Numbered from the stretch's first letter, positions 40,281 through 50,157 are shown. The stretch is 64,000 bases of DNA from Halorubrum sp. BV1 (GCF_000746205.1 NZ_JQKV01000002.1:62001-126000); one strand, 5' to 3'. Numbers and translations are program-made. Notes: generated by a model not told the origin, from the letters alone.

Positions 40281-42542
40281 TCACTCCCGCGGGGCGACGA
40301 GCTCGACCGGATGCATCGGCGCGTCACCGAGCAGCGCGTCGATCTGTTCGGTACACGACGTGCCGGCGGCGACGACCGTCCGGTCGGTGTCGCCGAACTG
40401 CTCGCGGATGGGCTCGCCCACGTCCATGCTCAGCTCGTAGTAGTCGTGCTTGTAGCCGAACGAGCCGGCCATCCCGCAGCACTCGGTGTCGGAGGTTCGG
40501 ACGTCGTAGCCGAGTCGCTCCATCACCGCGGTGGCGTGCTCGCCGACGCCGATCGTCCGGGCCTGACAGTGCGGGTGGTACGCGACGCGCGCCCCGGACG
40601 CGACGGGGCCGGTCCCCTCGGCCGGCGCGCGAAGCGCGGCCGGGTCGCCGCCGTTGTCCAACAGGCCGAACAGGTACTCCATCACGTCGTAGCTGGCGTC
40701 GGCGAGCCGCTCGTGAGACGCCTCGGGGAGGAACTTCTCGTACTCGCGTCGGAACATCCCGAGGTCGCTCGGCTCGATGACGACCACGTCGCGGCCGGCA
40801 TCGACGTGGCGCGCGAGCCCGGCGTACACGTCTTCGGCCTTCGCCTCGGCCGTCGAGACCATCCCCTGTGAGAGCGGCGGCCGGCCGCTGCCCGGGAGGT
40901 CGGGAACCCTGACGTGCACGTCGAGCGCTTCCAGCGCGCGCACGGCCGCCTTCCCGCGGTCGACGTCGACGTAGTTGGTCGCGGTGTCCGGGTAGAGGAC
41001 GGCCTCGCGGCTCGCGTCCTCGGGCGACACCGCGGCCCCGCCGCGCGCCTCGAACCAGTCGACGAGCGGCTGGCTCGCGAAGTCGGGGAGGTCGCGCCGG
41101 CGGTCGATCCCGGCGACCCGCTCGCCGAGCGCGCGGAGCGGCCCGACGTCAGCGAGCCGGTTCGCTATCGGCGCGGTCCTGCTTCCCCACTTCGCGAGCG
41201 TCTCGTAGTTGCCCACGATCCGGGTACCGAGGTCGAGGCCCGCGGGCTCCTCGTCGGGCACCAGCTCCTCGAACATCCAGTCCGTCTGGCCAGGGTCGGC
41301 CTCGCCGCGGTTGATCCGGTCACGCACGACCGTGTTAATCCACGGGATGTCGATCTCGACGGGACACGCCGGCACGCAGCGCGAGCAGCCGGTACACAGA
41401 TCGTTGAACTCGGCGGCGGTGTCGAGTCCCTCGATGCCGGCCTCCCAGCCGGTGGCGATGCCGCCGGAGTACGTCTCGCCGCCGAACGCGTGGCCCCCGA
41501 CGCTCTGGAAGTTCCCGCAGGAGTTCGAGCAGGCCGAACACCGGATGCAGTACAGCGTCTCTTTCAGCTCCTCGTCCTCGCGCATCGCCAGCCGGCCGTT
41601 GTCGATCAGAACGAGGTGGAAGTCGCGGTCGTCGCCGGTGCCGTCGCTCGCGCCGTCGTCGGGATCGCCGCCAGCGAGCGGTTCGCCGTCCTCTTGGAAA
41701 TCCGGAACCGGGGAGTCGACCGGCGGCGTGAGCGTCGAGATGTAGGAGGTCACGTCCTGTCCGGTCCCCGACCGACCGATCAGCTCGACGAACGGGGCGA
41801 ACTCCTCGACGCTCGGAACGATCTTCTCGACGCCCGCGACCGCGACGTGGGTGTCCGTCGCGGTCACCGTCTTGCGGGCGTTCCCCTCGCTCGTGACGAG
41901 CAGCATCGTGCCCGAGTCGGCCGCGATGAAGTTCGCGCCCGTCATCCCCACGTCGGCGTCCTCGATCAGCTCGCCGAGCCGCTCGCGAGCGAACATCGTC
42001 AGCTCCTCCGCGGTCTCCGGCGGCTCCGCCGGGTCGAACCGCTCTGCGAACAGCTCCGCTATCCCCTCGCGGGACTTGTGGATCGCCGGCGCGACGATGT
42101 GTGACGGGGCCTCGTCGGCCAGCTGGAGCACCCACTCGCCGAGGTCGGTCTCGACCACGTCGACGCCCTCGGCTTCGAGCGCCTCGTTGACCTCGATCTC
42201 CTCGGACGTCATCGACTTCGACTTTACCAGCCGGTCGGCGTCGCGCTCGTCGGCCGTCAGCTCAGTGATGTACCGGTTCGCGTCGGCGGCGTCGTCGGCG
42301 ACGTAGACCGTCCCGCCGTTCGCCTCGACGGTCGCTTTCACCTCCTCGATTAGCTCCGGGAGCCGCGCGATCGCGTCCTCCTTTATCGCGCGCGCCTCGC
42401 CTTTCAGTTCCTCGTAGTCGTCGAGCCGCGACGTCGACTCGTACCGTCCCTCGTTGAACCCGCGAGTGTTTGCTGCGACCGCGTCGCCCTCGGTCGCCAT
42501 CAGCTCGCGGATCCGGTCGGCCTTCGCGGCGTCGCTACTCAT
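40281..42542 (-). CDS. lutB: LutB-type lactate utilisation iron-sulfur protein with fused CCG domain
   Basis: A 753-residue fusion. An N-terminal LUD domain (about 60-300) is followed by two 4Fe-4S clusters (CIRCSACSNSC near 330 and CTGCSRCVPACP near 382) and a C-terminal cysteine-rich CCG domain (YHPHCQARTIG and ECCGMAGSFGY near 686). This joins the functions of LutB and LutA, which are separate in Bacillus, in one chain that passes electrons from lactate oxidation to the respiratory chain. It overlaps lutC by 8 bp. The start ATG (MSSDAAKADRIREL) was chosen over an extended frame into lutC. Confidence 0.93.
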   Translation of the reverse strand: MSSDAAKADRIRELMATEGDAVAANTRGFNEGRYESTSRLDDYEELKGEARAIKEDAIARLPELIEEVKATVEANGGTVYVADDAADANRYITELTADERDADRLVKSKSMTSEEIEVNEALEAEGVDVVETDLGEWVLQLADEAPSHIVAPAIHKSREGIAELFAERFDPAEPPETAEELTMFARERLGELIEDADVGMTGANFIAADSGTMLLVTSEGNARKTVTATDTHVAVAGVEKIVPSVEEFAPFVELIGRSGTGQDVTSYISTLTPPVDSPVPDFQEDGEPLAGGDPDDGASDGTGDDRDFHLVLIDNGRLAMREDEELKETLYCIRCSACSNSCGNFQSVGGHAFGGETYSGGIATGWEAGIEGLDTAAEFNDLCTGCSRCVPACPVEIDIPWINTVVRDRINRGEADPGQTDWMFEELVPDEEPAGLDLGTRIVGNYETLAKWGSRTAPIANRLADVGPLRALGERVAGIDRRRDLPDFASQPLVDWFEARGGAAVSPEDASREAVLYPDTATNYVDVDRGKAAVRALEALDVHVRVPDLPGSGRPPLSQGMVSTAEAKAEDVYAGLARHVDAGRDVVVIEPSDLGMFRREYEKFLPEASHERLADASYDVMEYLFGLLDNGGDPAALRAPAEGTGPVASGARVAYHPHCQARTIGVGEHATAVMERLGYDVRTSDTECCGMAGSFGYKHDYYELSMDVGEPIREQFGDTDRTVVAAGTSCTEQIDALLGDAPMHPVELVAPRE

Positions 42543-43083
42543 CGAGGTCCCCCCCTTCGGCCGCCGCCGATTCACCGTCTTTCGTCTCCCCGTCCTCCCG
42601 AAGCAACACCACGTGGACCTCCTTCGGACCATGCGCGCCGTGGACGAGCCCGCCCATGTCGGCGGTCGCGCTCGGGCCGGTCGCGAACACGACGTCGACC
42701 GAGCCCTCGCGGGTCTTCGGGCCGAGCCAGTCGAACGCGTCCGGCATGTCGGGGACGAGGTCGCGCTCGCGGAGGACGACGACGTGGCGGTCGACGAAGA
42801 GGCTCACCGGCTCCGTGCCGGCGGCGTCGGCTTCGATCGCGACGCTGCCGTACTCGGCGACGCCCAGTTCGGCGTCGGTGACGCCGGTGTGGGCCGCCCG
42901 CAGGTCGGCGGTCGTCGGCTCGGTCTCGATCCGGTCTGGGAGCGGCGCGTCGGAGACGCCCACGGCCGGATCGCCAGCAGCTTCGGCTATCAGATCGCGA
43001 CACGCGCTCTCGGGGCCCTCGCTGACGGTGACCCCGAGGTCGTCGAGCCGACGTTTGAACGTCGATCGGTCGGCGAGTGACAT
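42535..43083 (-). CDS. lutC: LutC/YkgG-type LUD domain protein
   Basis: A 182-residue LUD-domain protein, first gene of a lutC-lutB operon. It starts MSLADRSTFKRRLDDLG and contains the LUD block GVTDAELGVAEYGSVAIEAD and VVFATGPSATADMGGLVHGAHGP. LutC supports LutA/B in L-lactate oxidation to pyruvate. I chose this start because the longer upstream frame has no similarity. It is divergent from the D-lactate dehydrogenase gene. Confidence 0.92.
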   Translation of the reverse strand: MSLADRSTFKRRLDDLGVTVSEGPESACRDLIAEAAGDPAVGVSDAPLPDRIETEPTTADLRAAHTGVTDAELGVAEYGSVAIEADAAGTEPVSLFVDRHVVVLRERDLVPDMPDAFDWLGPKTREGSVDVVFATGPSATADMGGLVHGAHGPKEVHVVLLREDGETKDGESAAAEGGDLDE

Positions 43084-43247
43084 ATCGGACGATTCGGGGG
43101 GACGCATATGGGTGTTGTGCCGATCGTTCGTGAGGGACTCGCGACCGCTTCGGGGGTTCTCGTGCGATCGTGTCACCCGCTGCGACCGAGACCGCCATCC
43201 TCGCCGACGTCAGGAGGTTTTTGACTGTTCGACCGTGACGGTCTCAC

Positions 43248-46200
43248 ATGGCAACCAACACGCCGGACCCGCGGGACGGGGGAGACTTCGATTACACCGG
43301 GGGGTCGGTCGATCGGCCGGACCTCGTGGACGCGCTGGACCGCCGAGTCGACGGCGACGTACGGTTCGACGAGTACTCGAAGCGGCTGTACGCGACCGAC
43401 GCCTCGGCGTACGAGGTGACGCCGATCGGCGTGGTGATCCCCGAGTCGACCGCGGACGTCGCCGCGGTCCACGAGTACTGCTTCGAGGAGGGGATCCCGG
43501 TGCTCCCGCGCGGCGGCGGCACGTCGCTCGCGGGCCAGACCGTCAACGAGGCGGTCGTCCTCGATCTGACCGGCGAGATGGACGCCGTGATTGAGACGGA
43601 TTCCGACACGGCGACCGCCCGCGTGCAGGCCGGCGCGTACGTCGGCGACCTCAACGCAGCCGTCAAGTCGGACGGGCTGAAGTTCGCGCCCGACCCGGCG
43701 TGGCGCGACAAGTCCGCGGTCGGCGGCGCGATCGGAAACAACTCCACCGGATCGCACTCGCTGAAGTACGGGAAGACAGACCACTACGTCGAGGAACTGG
43801 AGGTCGTGCTCGCGGACGGCACCGTGACGACCTTTGGAGAAGAGCGGGTCGCGGACCTGCGCGAATCCGCCGACGCCGACAGCGACGACCTCCTCGACCG
43901 GATCCACGCCGAGATCGTCCGTATTCTGGACGAGGAAGCCGCAGAGATAGGCGAGCGGTTCCCGGAGATGAAACGCAACGTCTCCGGGTATAATCTCGAC
44001 CGGCTGCTCGCGGAGTACCGCGGCGAGTACGGCGAGGAGGGCGTCGTCAACCTCGGTCGGCTCATGGCCGGCAGCGAGGGCACGCTCGCGACGGTGACGG
44101 AGGCGACCGTCTCGCTCGTCGAGATCCCCGAGACGAAGTCGGTCGCGCTTCTCACCTACGACGACCTGCTCGACGCGATGGAGGACGTGGCCCCGATCCT
44201 CGAACACGACCCGTCCGCGGTCGAGGTGATGGACGACGTGCTTCTCGGCCTCGCGGCCGACACGCCGGAGTTCGCCGACGTGGTCGACATGCTGCCGGAC
44301 GGGACGAACTCCGTGCTCCTGGTCGAGTTCTACGCCGAGAGCGACGAGGAGGGAAGACAGAAAGTCGCCGATCTGGTCGCCGACCGCGTCGGGCCGGCAG
44401 CCGAGGGCGGCCCGGAGACGGTGGAGACGCCTCGGTCTGGGGCGGCGGAGACGACGAGCCAGCCGCGCCGCGCCGTCGACGCGATGGAGGCGCACGACCC
44501 CGACGAGCGCGAGCGATTCTGGAAGATGCGCAAGTCCGGCCTCCCGATCCTGCTCTCGCGCACCACCGACGAAAAGCACATCTCCTTCATCGAGGACTGC
44601 GCGATCCCTCCGGAGCACCTCCCCGAGTACACCCGCGAGTTCCAGGAGATCCTCGAGGACAACGACACCTTCGCGACGTTTTACGCGCACGCCGGACCGG
44701 GGGTGCTCCACATCCGCCCGCTGATCAACACGAAGAACGTCGAGGACGTGGACGCGATGGTCGACATCGCGGACCGGGTCACCGACGCCGTCGTCCGGCT
44801 CGGCGGGTCGGTGTCGGGCGAGCACGGTGACGGACACGCGCGGACGCAATGGAACCGGAAGCTCTACGGCGACCAGCTGTGGGACGCCTTCCGCGAGCTG
44901 AAGACCGCGTTCGACCCCGACTGGCTTCTCAACCCCGGGAACGTCTGCGGCGACCACGACATGAGCGCGGACCTGCGGTTCGACTCCGAGTACGAGTACG
45001 ACGCCGAGTTCGACCCCGCCCTGGAGTGGGCCGTCGACAACGGGATGCAGGGGATGGTCGAACTCTGTCACGGCTGTGGCGGCTGTCGGGGGCGACAGGA
45101 GACGACCGGCGGCGTGATGTGCCCGACCTACCGCGCCTCCGAGGAGGAGATTCAGGCGACGCGGGGACGCGCCAACATGCTCCGGGGAGCGATGAGCGGG
45201 GAGCTTCCGGAGGACCCCACGAACGACGAGTTCGTCACCGAGGTGATGGACCTGTGTGTCGGCTGTAAGGGCTGTACGGTCGACTGTCCGAGCGGCGTCG
45301 ACATGGCGAAGCTGAAAGCCGAGGTCGAACACGCCCACCACGAGGAACACGGCGTCGACCTCCGCACCCGGCTGCTCGGAAGCTTCGAGTCGCTCGCCCC
45401 GCTCGGATCGAAGCTCGCCCCGCTATCGAACCTCCCGAACAAGCTTCCCGGCGCGGGGCTGCTCGGCGAGAAGCTCCTCGGAATCGCCAAGGAGCGCGAC
45501 CTCCCGGCGTTCCGGTCAGAGAGCCTCACCGATTGGTTCGACGCGCGCGGCGGCGCGGGGGTCTCGCGCGCCGAGGCCGACCGCGAAGTGTTGCTGTTCC
45601 CCGACGTGTACACGACCTACACGAACCCCGGTGCCGGCAAGGCCGCAATCCGGGTGCTGGAGGCCGCGAACTGTCATGTGCAGATTCCGGACGTCGACGG
45701 TAGCGGTCGGCCGCCGCACTCGAAGGGACTGCTGGAGAAGTCGCGGGCGACGGCGCGTGACGCCGTCGAGACGCTCGCCCCCGACGTTCGAGAGGGGAAA
45801 GACGTGGTCGTCGTCGAGCCGACGGACGCTGTCATGCTCCAGTCCGACTATCACGACCTGCTCGATGGCGACGCCAGTTCGGTTCCCGACGCCGACGTGG
45901 CGACTGTCTCGGAGAACACCTACGGGATCATGGAGTACGTCGACGCCCACCGCCTCGACGAGCAGTTGGCGCTCGATGCGCCCACGGAGTCGCTCACGTA
46001 CCACGGGCACTGTCATCAGAAGGCGACGAAGAAGGACCATCACGCGGTCGGCGTGCTCCGTCGGGCCGGCTACGGCGTCGACCCGCTCGACTCCTCGTGT
46101 TGCGGCATGGCCGGCTCGTTCGGCTACGAGGCGGAACACTACGCGATGAGCAAGGCGATAGGTGAGACGCTCTACGAGCAGGTCGCGGCGAGCGACGGGG

Positions 46201-46310
46201 ACGACGTGGTCGCCCCCGGTGCCTCCTGCCGGACGCAACTCAAAGAGCGCGACGCGGACGCCGGCGAGCCGCCGCACCCGGTCGAGAAGCTGGCGGCGGC
46301 GCTGGCGTAG
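43248..46310 (+). CDS. FAD-linked D-lactate/glycolate dehydrogenase fused to iron-sulfur and CCG domains
   Basis: A 1020-residue oxidoreductase. Residues ~55-230 form an FAD-binding PCMH domain (LPRGGGTSLAGQT near 89; GGAIGNNSTGSHSLKYG near 165). A C-terminal FAD oxidase domain extends to ~570 (GEHGDGHARTQWN). Two 4Fe-4S motifs follow (CHGCGGC near 607, CVGCKGCTVDCP near 670), then a CCG domain ending SCCGMAGSFGYE (near 951). This fuses GlcD-like and GlcF-like subunits. It probably oxidises D-lactate (or glycolate) and donates electrons to the membrane pool. It is divergent from lutC-lutB. Confidence 0.95.
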   Translation: MATNTPDPRDGGDFDYTGGSVDRPDLVDALDRRVDGDVRFDEYSKRLYATDASAYEVTPIGVVIPESTADVAAVHEYCFEEGIPVLPRGGGTSLAGQTVNEAVVLDLTGEMDAVIETDSDTATARVQAGAYVGDLNAAVKSDGLKFAPDPAWRDKSAVGGAIGNNSTGSHSLKYGKTDHYVEELEVVLADGTVTTFGEERVADLRESADADSDDLLDRIHAEIVRILDEEAAEIGERFPEMKRNVSGYNLDRLLAEYRGEYGEEGVVNLGRLMAGSEGTLATVTEATVSLVEIPETKSVALLTYDDLLDAMEDVAPILEHDPSAVEVMDDVLLGLAADTPEFADVVDMLPDGTNSVLLVEFYAESDEEGRQKVADLVADRVGPAAEGGPETVETPRSGAAETTSQPRRAVDAMEAHDPDERERFWKMRKSGLPILLSRTTDEKHISFIEDCAIPPEHLPEYTREFQEILEDNDTFATFYAHAGPGVLHIRPLINTKNVEDVDAMVDIADRVTDAVVRLGGSVSGEHGDGHARTQWNRKLYGDQLWDAFRELKTAFDPDWLLNPGNVCGDHDMSADLRFDSEYEYDAEFDPALEWAVDNGMQGMVELCHGCGGCRGRQETTGGVMCPTYRASEEEIQATRGRANMLRGAMSGELPEDPTNDEFVTEVMDLCVGCKGCTVDCPSGVDMAKLKAEVEHAHHEEHGVDLRTRLLGSFESLAPLGSKLAPLSNLPNKLPGAGLLGEKLLGIAKERDLPAFRSESLTDWFDARGGAGVSRAEADREVLLFPDVYTTYTNPGAGKAAIRVLEAANCHVQIPDVDGSGRPPHSKGLLEKSRATARDAVETLAPDVREGKDVVVVEPTDAVMLQSDYHDLLDGDASSVPDADVATVSENTYGIMEYVDAHRLDEQLALDAPTESLTYHGHCHQKATKKDHHAVGVLRRAGYGVDPLDSSCCGMAGSFGYEAEHYAMSKAIGETLYEQVAASDGDDVVAPGASCRTQLKERDADAGEPPHPVEKLAAALA

Positions 46311-46485
46311 GCGGCGAGTGGGCGGCGCTGGCGTGAGCGGCGACGCGCCTGTGCTCTCTCCGTACCGCCCGACGCTCACTCAGGGGGTCCGCCGGACGTT
46401 CGCGGCGAGGAGAGCGCCAGGTTCGGGAACCGCAGACGCTGGCACGGGTATCGATCACGCATCTGCACGCGCGTGACCTGTTCCG

Positions 46486-47538
46486 TCAGGTGTCGCGGCC
46501 GGGCGCGCCGGGGGTCCGGTCTTCCTCCGCGCCGCCGCGATCGACCGCGTCGTCGCCGCGTGCGATTCCGTCGCGATCGCGCTCTCGGCGGCGGTTCAGA
46601 AGCCACTGAATCCCCTTCCCGGGACCGCCGTCGATCGGCCAGCCCCGCGTTCGCCACTGCGGCGGTTCGGGTGAGAACTGCGGACACGACCCCGAACACT
46701 CCCGCGCGGTCGGGAGCGTCGACTTCGCCGCACAGTGCGGAACGAGCGCCCTGTCTTCGCGGCGAAGTTCGAAGTGACGGCAGTCGGGTCGCATCGTGTC
46801 GTGAAACGACCGCCACCCCTTCCCGTACGCCCGCTCTGCGATCTCCAATCGTCGAGTCACCGTGTCGGACTCCCTGCCGCCGGTCGGCGACAGGTCGCTC
46901 GGGTGCCACGCCACGTCGCCGCTCGCTCCGTCGACCCCCCCAGAGAAGTCGGTCGCGAGGACACCGGCCTCGACGGGCATCTCGCGCAGTAGGGCGCGCT
47001 CGATCCGGTCGCCCGTGGTCTCGGTCGCGAGCCAGGCCTCGTCCGCGAGAGCGGTCTCGACGTCGTGTGCGAGTTGGTCGGCGAGTCGATCGGCGGCGGA
47101 CCGGTCCAGATCGGGCTTGTTCTCGATCGCGACGATCCGTCGAACCCAGTCCGGGTACGGTCGCTTCCGACGGATCTCGACTCTGTTTCCGTCTCGCCGC
47201 GTCTCGATCAGATTCCGGCCGGCAGCGCGGTGGACCGCCTCGCGGACGTAGCGCCACGGGTAGCCGGGATCGGGGAGCGCGTCCCGATACCACGCCCACC
47301 CGGCGGGCGCGCCCCGGACGACGTGGAGGAGATCGGAGTCGAGGGTCCGGTCGCCGAAGGCCCGCCGTGCCGCGAACGCCGCCGGATTCACCTCGATGAC
47401 CACCGTGTCCCACCGGCGCTCGCGGGTGCCGAGCTGGCGGGAGACGATCGCCGGCCGCGGGCCGTCACCCGGGTGCCACGCCAGTTCAGCGTACCGACAG
47501 ACGTGAAGCTCGTAGCCGAACTCGGCGTCTGGAGTCAC
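46486..47538 (-). CDS. DUF5787-like protein, possible PD-(D/E)XK nuclease fold with four cysteines
   Basis: A 350-residue haloarchaeal protein that I place in the DUF5787-like group. GTG start (VTPDAEFGYELHVC). WDTVVIEVNP and RRIVAIENKPDL give an Asp...Glu-x-Lys pattern that fits a PD-(D/E)XK nuclease core. The C-terminal third has four cysteines (DCRHFEL, PHCAAKS, ECSGSCPQF), enough for an Fe-S or zinc site, as in some RecB-type nucleases. The last ~40 residues are basic and disordered. Function is not established; the nuclease reading is inference. Confidence 0.65.
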   Translation of the reverse strand: MTPDAEFGYELHVCRYAELAWHPGDGPRPAIVSRQLGTRERRWDTVVIEVNPAAFAARRAFGDRTLDSDLLHVVRGAPAGWAWYRDALPDPGYPWRYVREAVHRAAGRNLIETRRDGNRVEIRRKRPYPDWVRRIVAIENKPDLDRSAADRLADQLAHDVETALADEAWLATETTGDRIERALLREMPVEAGVLATDFSGGVDGASGDVAWHPSDLSPTGGRESDTVTRRLEIAERAYGKGWRSFHDTMRPDCRHFELRREDRALVPHCAAKSTLPTARECSGSCPQFSPEPPQWRTRGWPIDGGPGKGIQWLLNRRRERDRDGIARGDDAVDRGGAEEDRTPGAPGRDT

Positions 47539-47667
47539 GACTCGGGGGTCAGTGCCGATCGACAAAAACCGGTCCGTCCGGTGACTCCGCCGGCGCTCTG
47601 CTCCGGGTGAGGGTGGCGGGGCCGTCCTCGGTCCACCGACCGTCTTACCCCGGCCGATCGCGCCGTC

Positions 47668-48114
47668 TCAGATGTACTCGTCCGTCTCCTCGTCTTTCCG
47701 CTCGTCGAGGTACTCGTGTGCGTCTTCGAGGATGTCACGGGGACCGTCTTGAGTGATCGTGTTGATCGCCTGGTCGTAGTCGCGCCACTGCAGGTCGCGG
47801 TGTTCGTTCGAGATCTCGGCGCTCGCTTCGAACGAGCGGGCGATGAACAGGTGAACCGTCTTGTGGATGGTGTTACCGTTCGCCTCGAACACGTAGTCGT
47901 ACTCCTTCCGGAAGCCGTCGATCAGCCGGAAATCCTCGATTCCGGCCTCCTCGGAGACCTCTCGTATCGCCGTCTGCTGGAGCTCCTCGTCCCCCTCGAC
48001 CCCGCCTTTGGGGAACTCCCAGTCCCCCGGTCGGCTCTTCAGGAGCAAGTACTCCCGTTCGCCGCGGGTATCGCGGAAGAGGATGGCTCCAGCGCTTGTC
48101 GCTTCGACCGTCAT
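47668..48114 (-). CDS. Nudix hydrolase (bis(5'-nucleosyl)-tetraphosphatase-like)
   Basis: A 148-residue Nudix enzyme. The Nudix box is complete: GGVEGDEELQQTAIREVSEEAGI, matching GX5EX7REUXEEXGU (near residues 38-60). The preceding segment GDWEFPKGGVEG and the later FLIARSF-like strand resemble Ap4A hydrolases. It probably cleaves a dinucleotide polyphosphate or related nucleotide. ATG start (MTVEATSAGAILF). It is a single gene. Confidence 0.9.
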   Translation of the reverse strand: MTVEATSAGAILFRDTRGEREYLLLKSRPGDWEFPKGGVEGDEELQQTAIREVSEEAGIEDFRLIDGFRKEYDYVFEANGNTIHKTVHLFIARSFEASAEISNEHRDLQWRDYDQAINTITQDGPRDILEDAHEYLDERKDEETDEYI

Positions 48115-48349
48115 TAGCGTCAGGTAAGCAACCACCCCTAAAGAGGGTGTCGGACTCATCAACGCACCGGGCGTTTCAGCCGTCGTCGTCGGATCTGCGC
48201 GGCGGGCAGTCCCCGAAACACACCCACTTTTGTGCGGATCCCTGCAGTCCGCCACAGACCACCCTCGATTGCCCGGAACCGCCCCCGACCGCCGGACAGG
48301 TAGGTGCGCTTTTACTCCTCGGGCCACCACACACGCACGACCCCAAGCC

Positions 48350-48682
48350 ATGACCTTCGTCACGAAACTATCGTTTGCGTCCGGCGACCGCGACGTGCTC
48401 GCAGAGACCGTCCAAGACCTGAAGGCGACGCTCGAACGCAAAGGCGCGGAGTGTAAGGGCCCGCACGCCACGCCGGCCGAGACGGTTCGCGTCCCCCTCT
48501 ACAAACAACTCCGCGCCGGCGACGAGTTCTCGCCGTGGAGCTACTCGGTGTACAAGCGCTCGATGGAGATCCACGGCTCTGACGACATCGCGCGCGCCGT
48601 CGTCGCGCGCGACTTCCCGGACTCGATCCACGTCGAGGTCGAGGTCGACCAAAAGAAGCCGCTCGGACACCGCAGAGACTAA
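48350..48682 (+). CDS. uS10-like ribosomal family protein
   Basis: A 110-residue protein with the S10 fold layout: TFVTKLSFASGDRDVLAETVQDLKATL (strand-helix), a middle with GPHATPAETVRVPLYKQL, and SYSVYKRSMEIHGSDDIARAVV, corresponding to the S10 RxHxRxxxI region. It is distinct from the main ribosomal S10 gene, which is not in this window. A role as a stand-alone S10 paralogue is likely but unproven. Confidence 0.85.
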   Translation: MTFVTKLSFASGDRDVLAETVQDLKATLERKGAECKGPHATPAETVRVPLYKQLRAGDEFSPWSYSVYKRSMEIHGSDDIARAVVARDFPDSIHVEVEVDQKKPLGHRRD

Positions 48683-48795
48683 ACGGTCAGTTCCTGACGG
48701 AGACCTGCCGGCCGCAGACGTTCGACTTCTGACGGAGGTGCGGCAGACGACACCCGCCTCTGAAATTTAAGCCCCATCCCCGCGACCGGGTTGAT

Positions 48796-50076
48796 ATGCC
48801 ACTCCACGGCAGCAACGAGTACCGCGCGTTCCGCCGCGACCTCCACCGTCATCCGGAGCCCGCGTGGTGTGAGTTCTACACGACCGCTCGAATCGTCTCT
48901 GCGCTCCGCGAGCGCGACCTGACGGCGCTCCACGTCGGGGCCGACGCGCTCGCGACCGGCGATCGCATGCACGTTCCCGGCGACGACGAACTCTCCGAGT
49001 GGGAAGTGCGAGCCCGCGAGGCGGGCGCTGACCCGGATGTCGTCGACCAGCTGTCCGGCGGATACACCGGCTGCGTCGCGGTCGCAGAGCGCGGTGACGG
49101 TCCCGTGGTCGGACTGCGCGTCGACATCGACGCGCTTCCGATCGCCGAGTCCGATTCACCCGACCACGTCCCGGCGGCCGAGGGGTTCCGCTCGGAGAAC
49201 GAGGGCTACATGCACGCCTGCGGGCACGACGCCCACGCGACGATGGGGCTCGCGACGCTCGATTCGGTGCTCGACTCCGAGTTTGCGGGCACGCTGAAAG
49301 TGTTCTTTCAGCCCGGCGAAGAACAGGTCGCCGGCGGGCGACCGATGGCCGAGTCCGGCCACCTCGACGACGTCGACCACCTCTTTGCGGTCCACATCGG
49401 CCTCGACCATCCCTCCGGCGAGGTCGTCTGCGGGATCGACGGGTTTCTCGCGGTCCGCCACTTCCTCGCGGAGTTCACGGGCGAGTCGGCACACGCCGGC
49501 GCGCGCCCTGAGGCGGGCCGGAACGCGGTGCAGGCGATGGCGGCCGCGGTACAGAACCTCTATGCAATTCCGCGACACGCGGACGGCCCGACGCGGGTGA
49601 ACGCCGGAGTCGTCGGCGGCGGCACGGCGACGAACGTCATCCCGGAGGAGTCGTACATCGAGGGGGAGGTCCGCGGGGCGACGACGGAGCTTGCCGACTA
49701 CGCATCCGAACACGCCGACCGGATCCTCACTTCCGCCGCCGCGATGTACGACTGCGACGTGGAGGTCGCCACGAAGGGTGAGGCCCCGAGCGCGAAAAGC
49801 GACGGCGCGCTCGCCGACGTCGTCGGCGCGGTCGCGGCCGACGCGGACGGCGTCACGTCCATCCTCGATCGCGGCGACCTCGGCGGCTCCGAGGACGCCA
49901 CCTATCTCATGCAGCGGGTGCAAGACCGCGGCGGACTCGCCTGTTACGTGGGGATCGGGACGGACCACCCAAGCGGGCACCACACGGACGAGTTCGACGT
50001 GGTCGAAGACGACATCGCAGTCGGCGTCGACGTGCTCGCCGGCGCGATACGGCGGGTCGGAGCGGGGGAACTCTGA
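48796..50076 (+). CDS. M20 family amidohydrolase/peptidase (AbgA-like)
   Basis: A 426-residue M20D-type metal amidohydrolase. N-terminal RRDLHRHPEPAWCEFYT, then GLRVDIDALPIAES, the metal motif HACGHDAHATMGLA and the Glu in FFQPGEEQVAGG. A dimerisation domain (about 200-320) is followed by the final metal His in SGHHTDEFDV. These features fit amidohydrolases acting on N-acyl amino acids, IAA conjugates or p-aminobenzoyl-glutamate. The segment around residues 48-75 is an insertion relative to common M20 enzymes. Substrate unknown. Confidence 0.9.
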   Translation: MPLHGSNEYRAFRRDLHRHPEPAWCEFYTTARIVSALRERDLTALHVGADALATGDRMHVPGDDELSEWEVRAREAGADPDVVDQLSGGYTGCVAVAERGDGPVVGLRVDIDALPIAESDSPDHVPAAEGFRSENEGYMHACGHDAHATMGLATLDSVLDSEFAGTLKVFFQPGEEQVAGGRPMAESGHLDDVDHLFAVHIGLDHPSGEVVCGIDGFLAVRHFLAEFTGESAHAGARPEAGRNAVQAMAAAVQNLYAIPRHADGPTRVNAGVVGGGTATNVIPEESYIEGEVRGATTELADYASEHADRILTSAAAMYDCDVEVATKGEAPSAKSDGALADVVGAVAADADGVTSILDRGDLGGSEDATYLMQRVQDRGGLACYVGIGTDHPSGHHTDEFDVVEDDIAVGVDVLAGAIRRVGAGEL

Positions 50077-50157
50077 ACCGAACTCCGCCCATGTTCCGAC
50101 ACCGGTTCTTCTGGATTGGCGGTAGGTTTAGGCGTCACGAGCCCCTTCTATTCGGGT

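Noticed and set aside
43173..45350. 725-residue minus-strand frame opposite the lactate dehydrogenase
   Set aside because: Antisense of a well-conserved FAD/Fe-S protein; no motif of its own.
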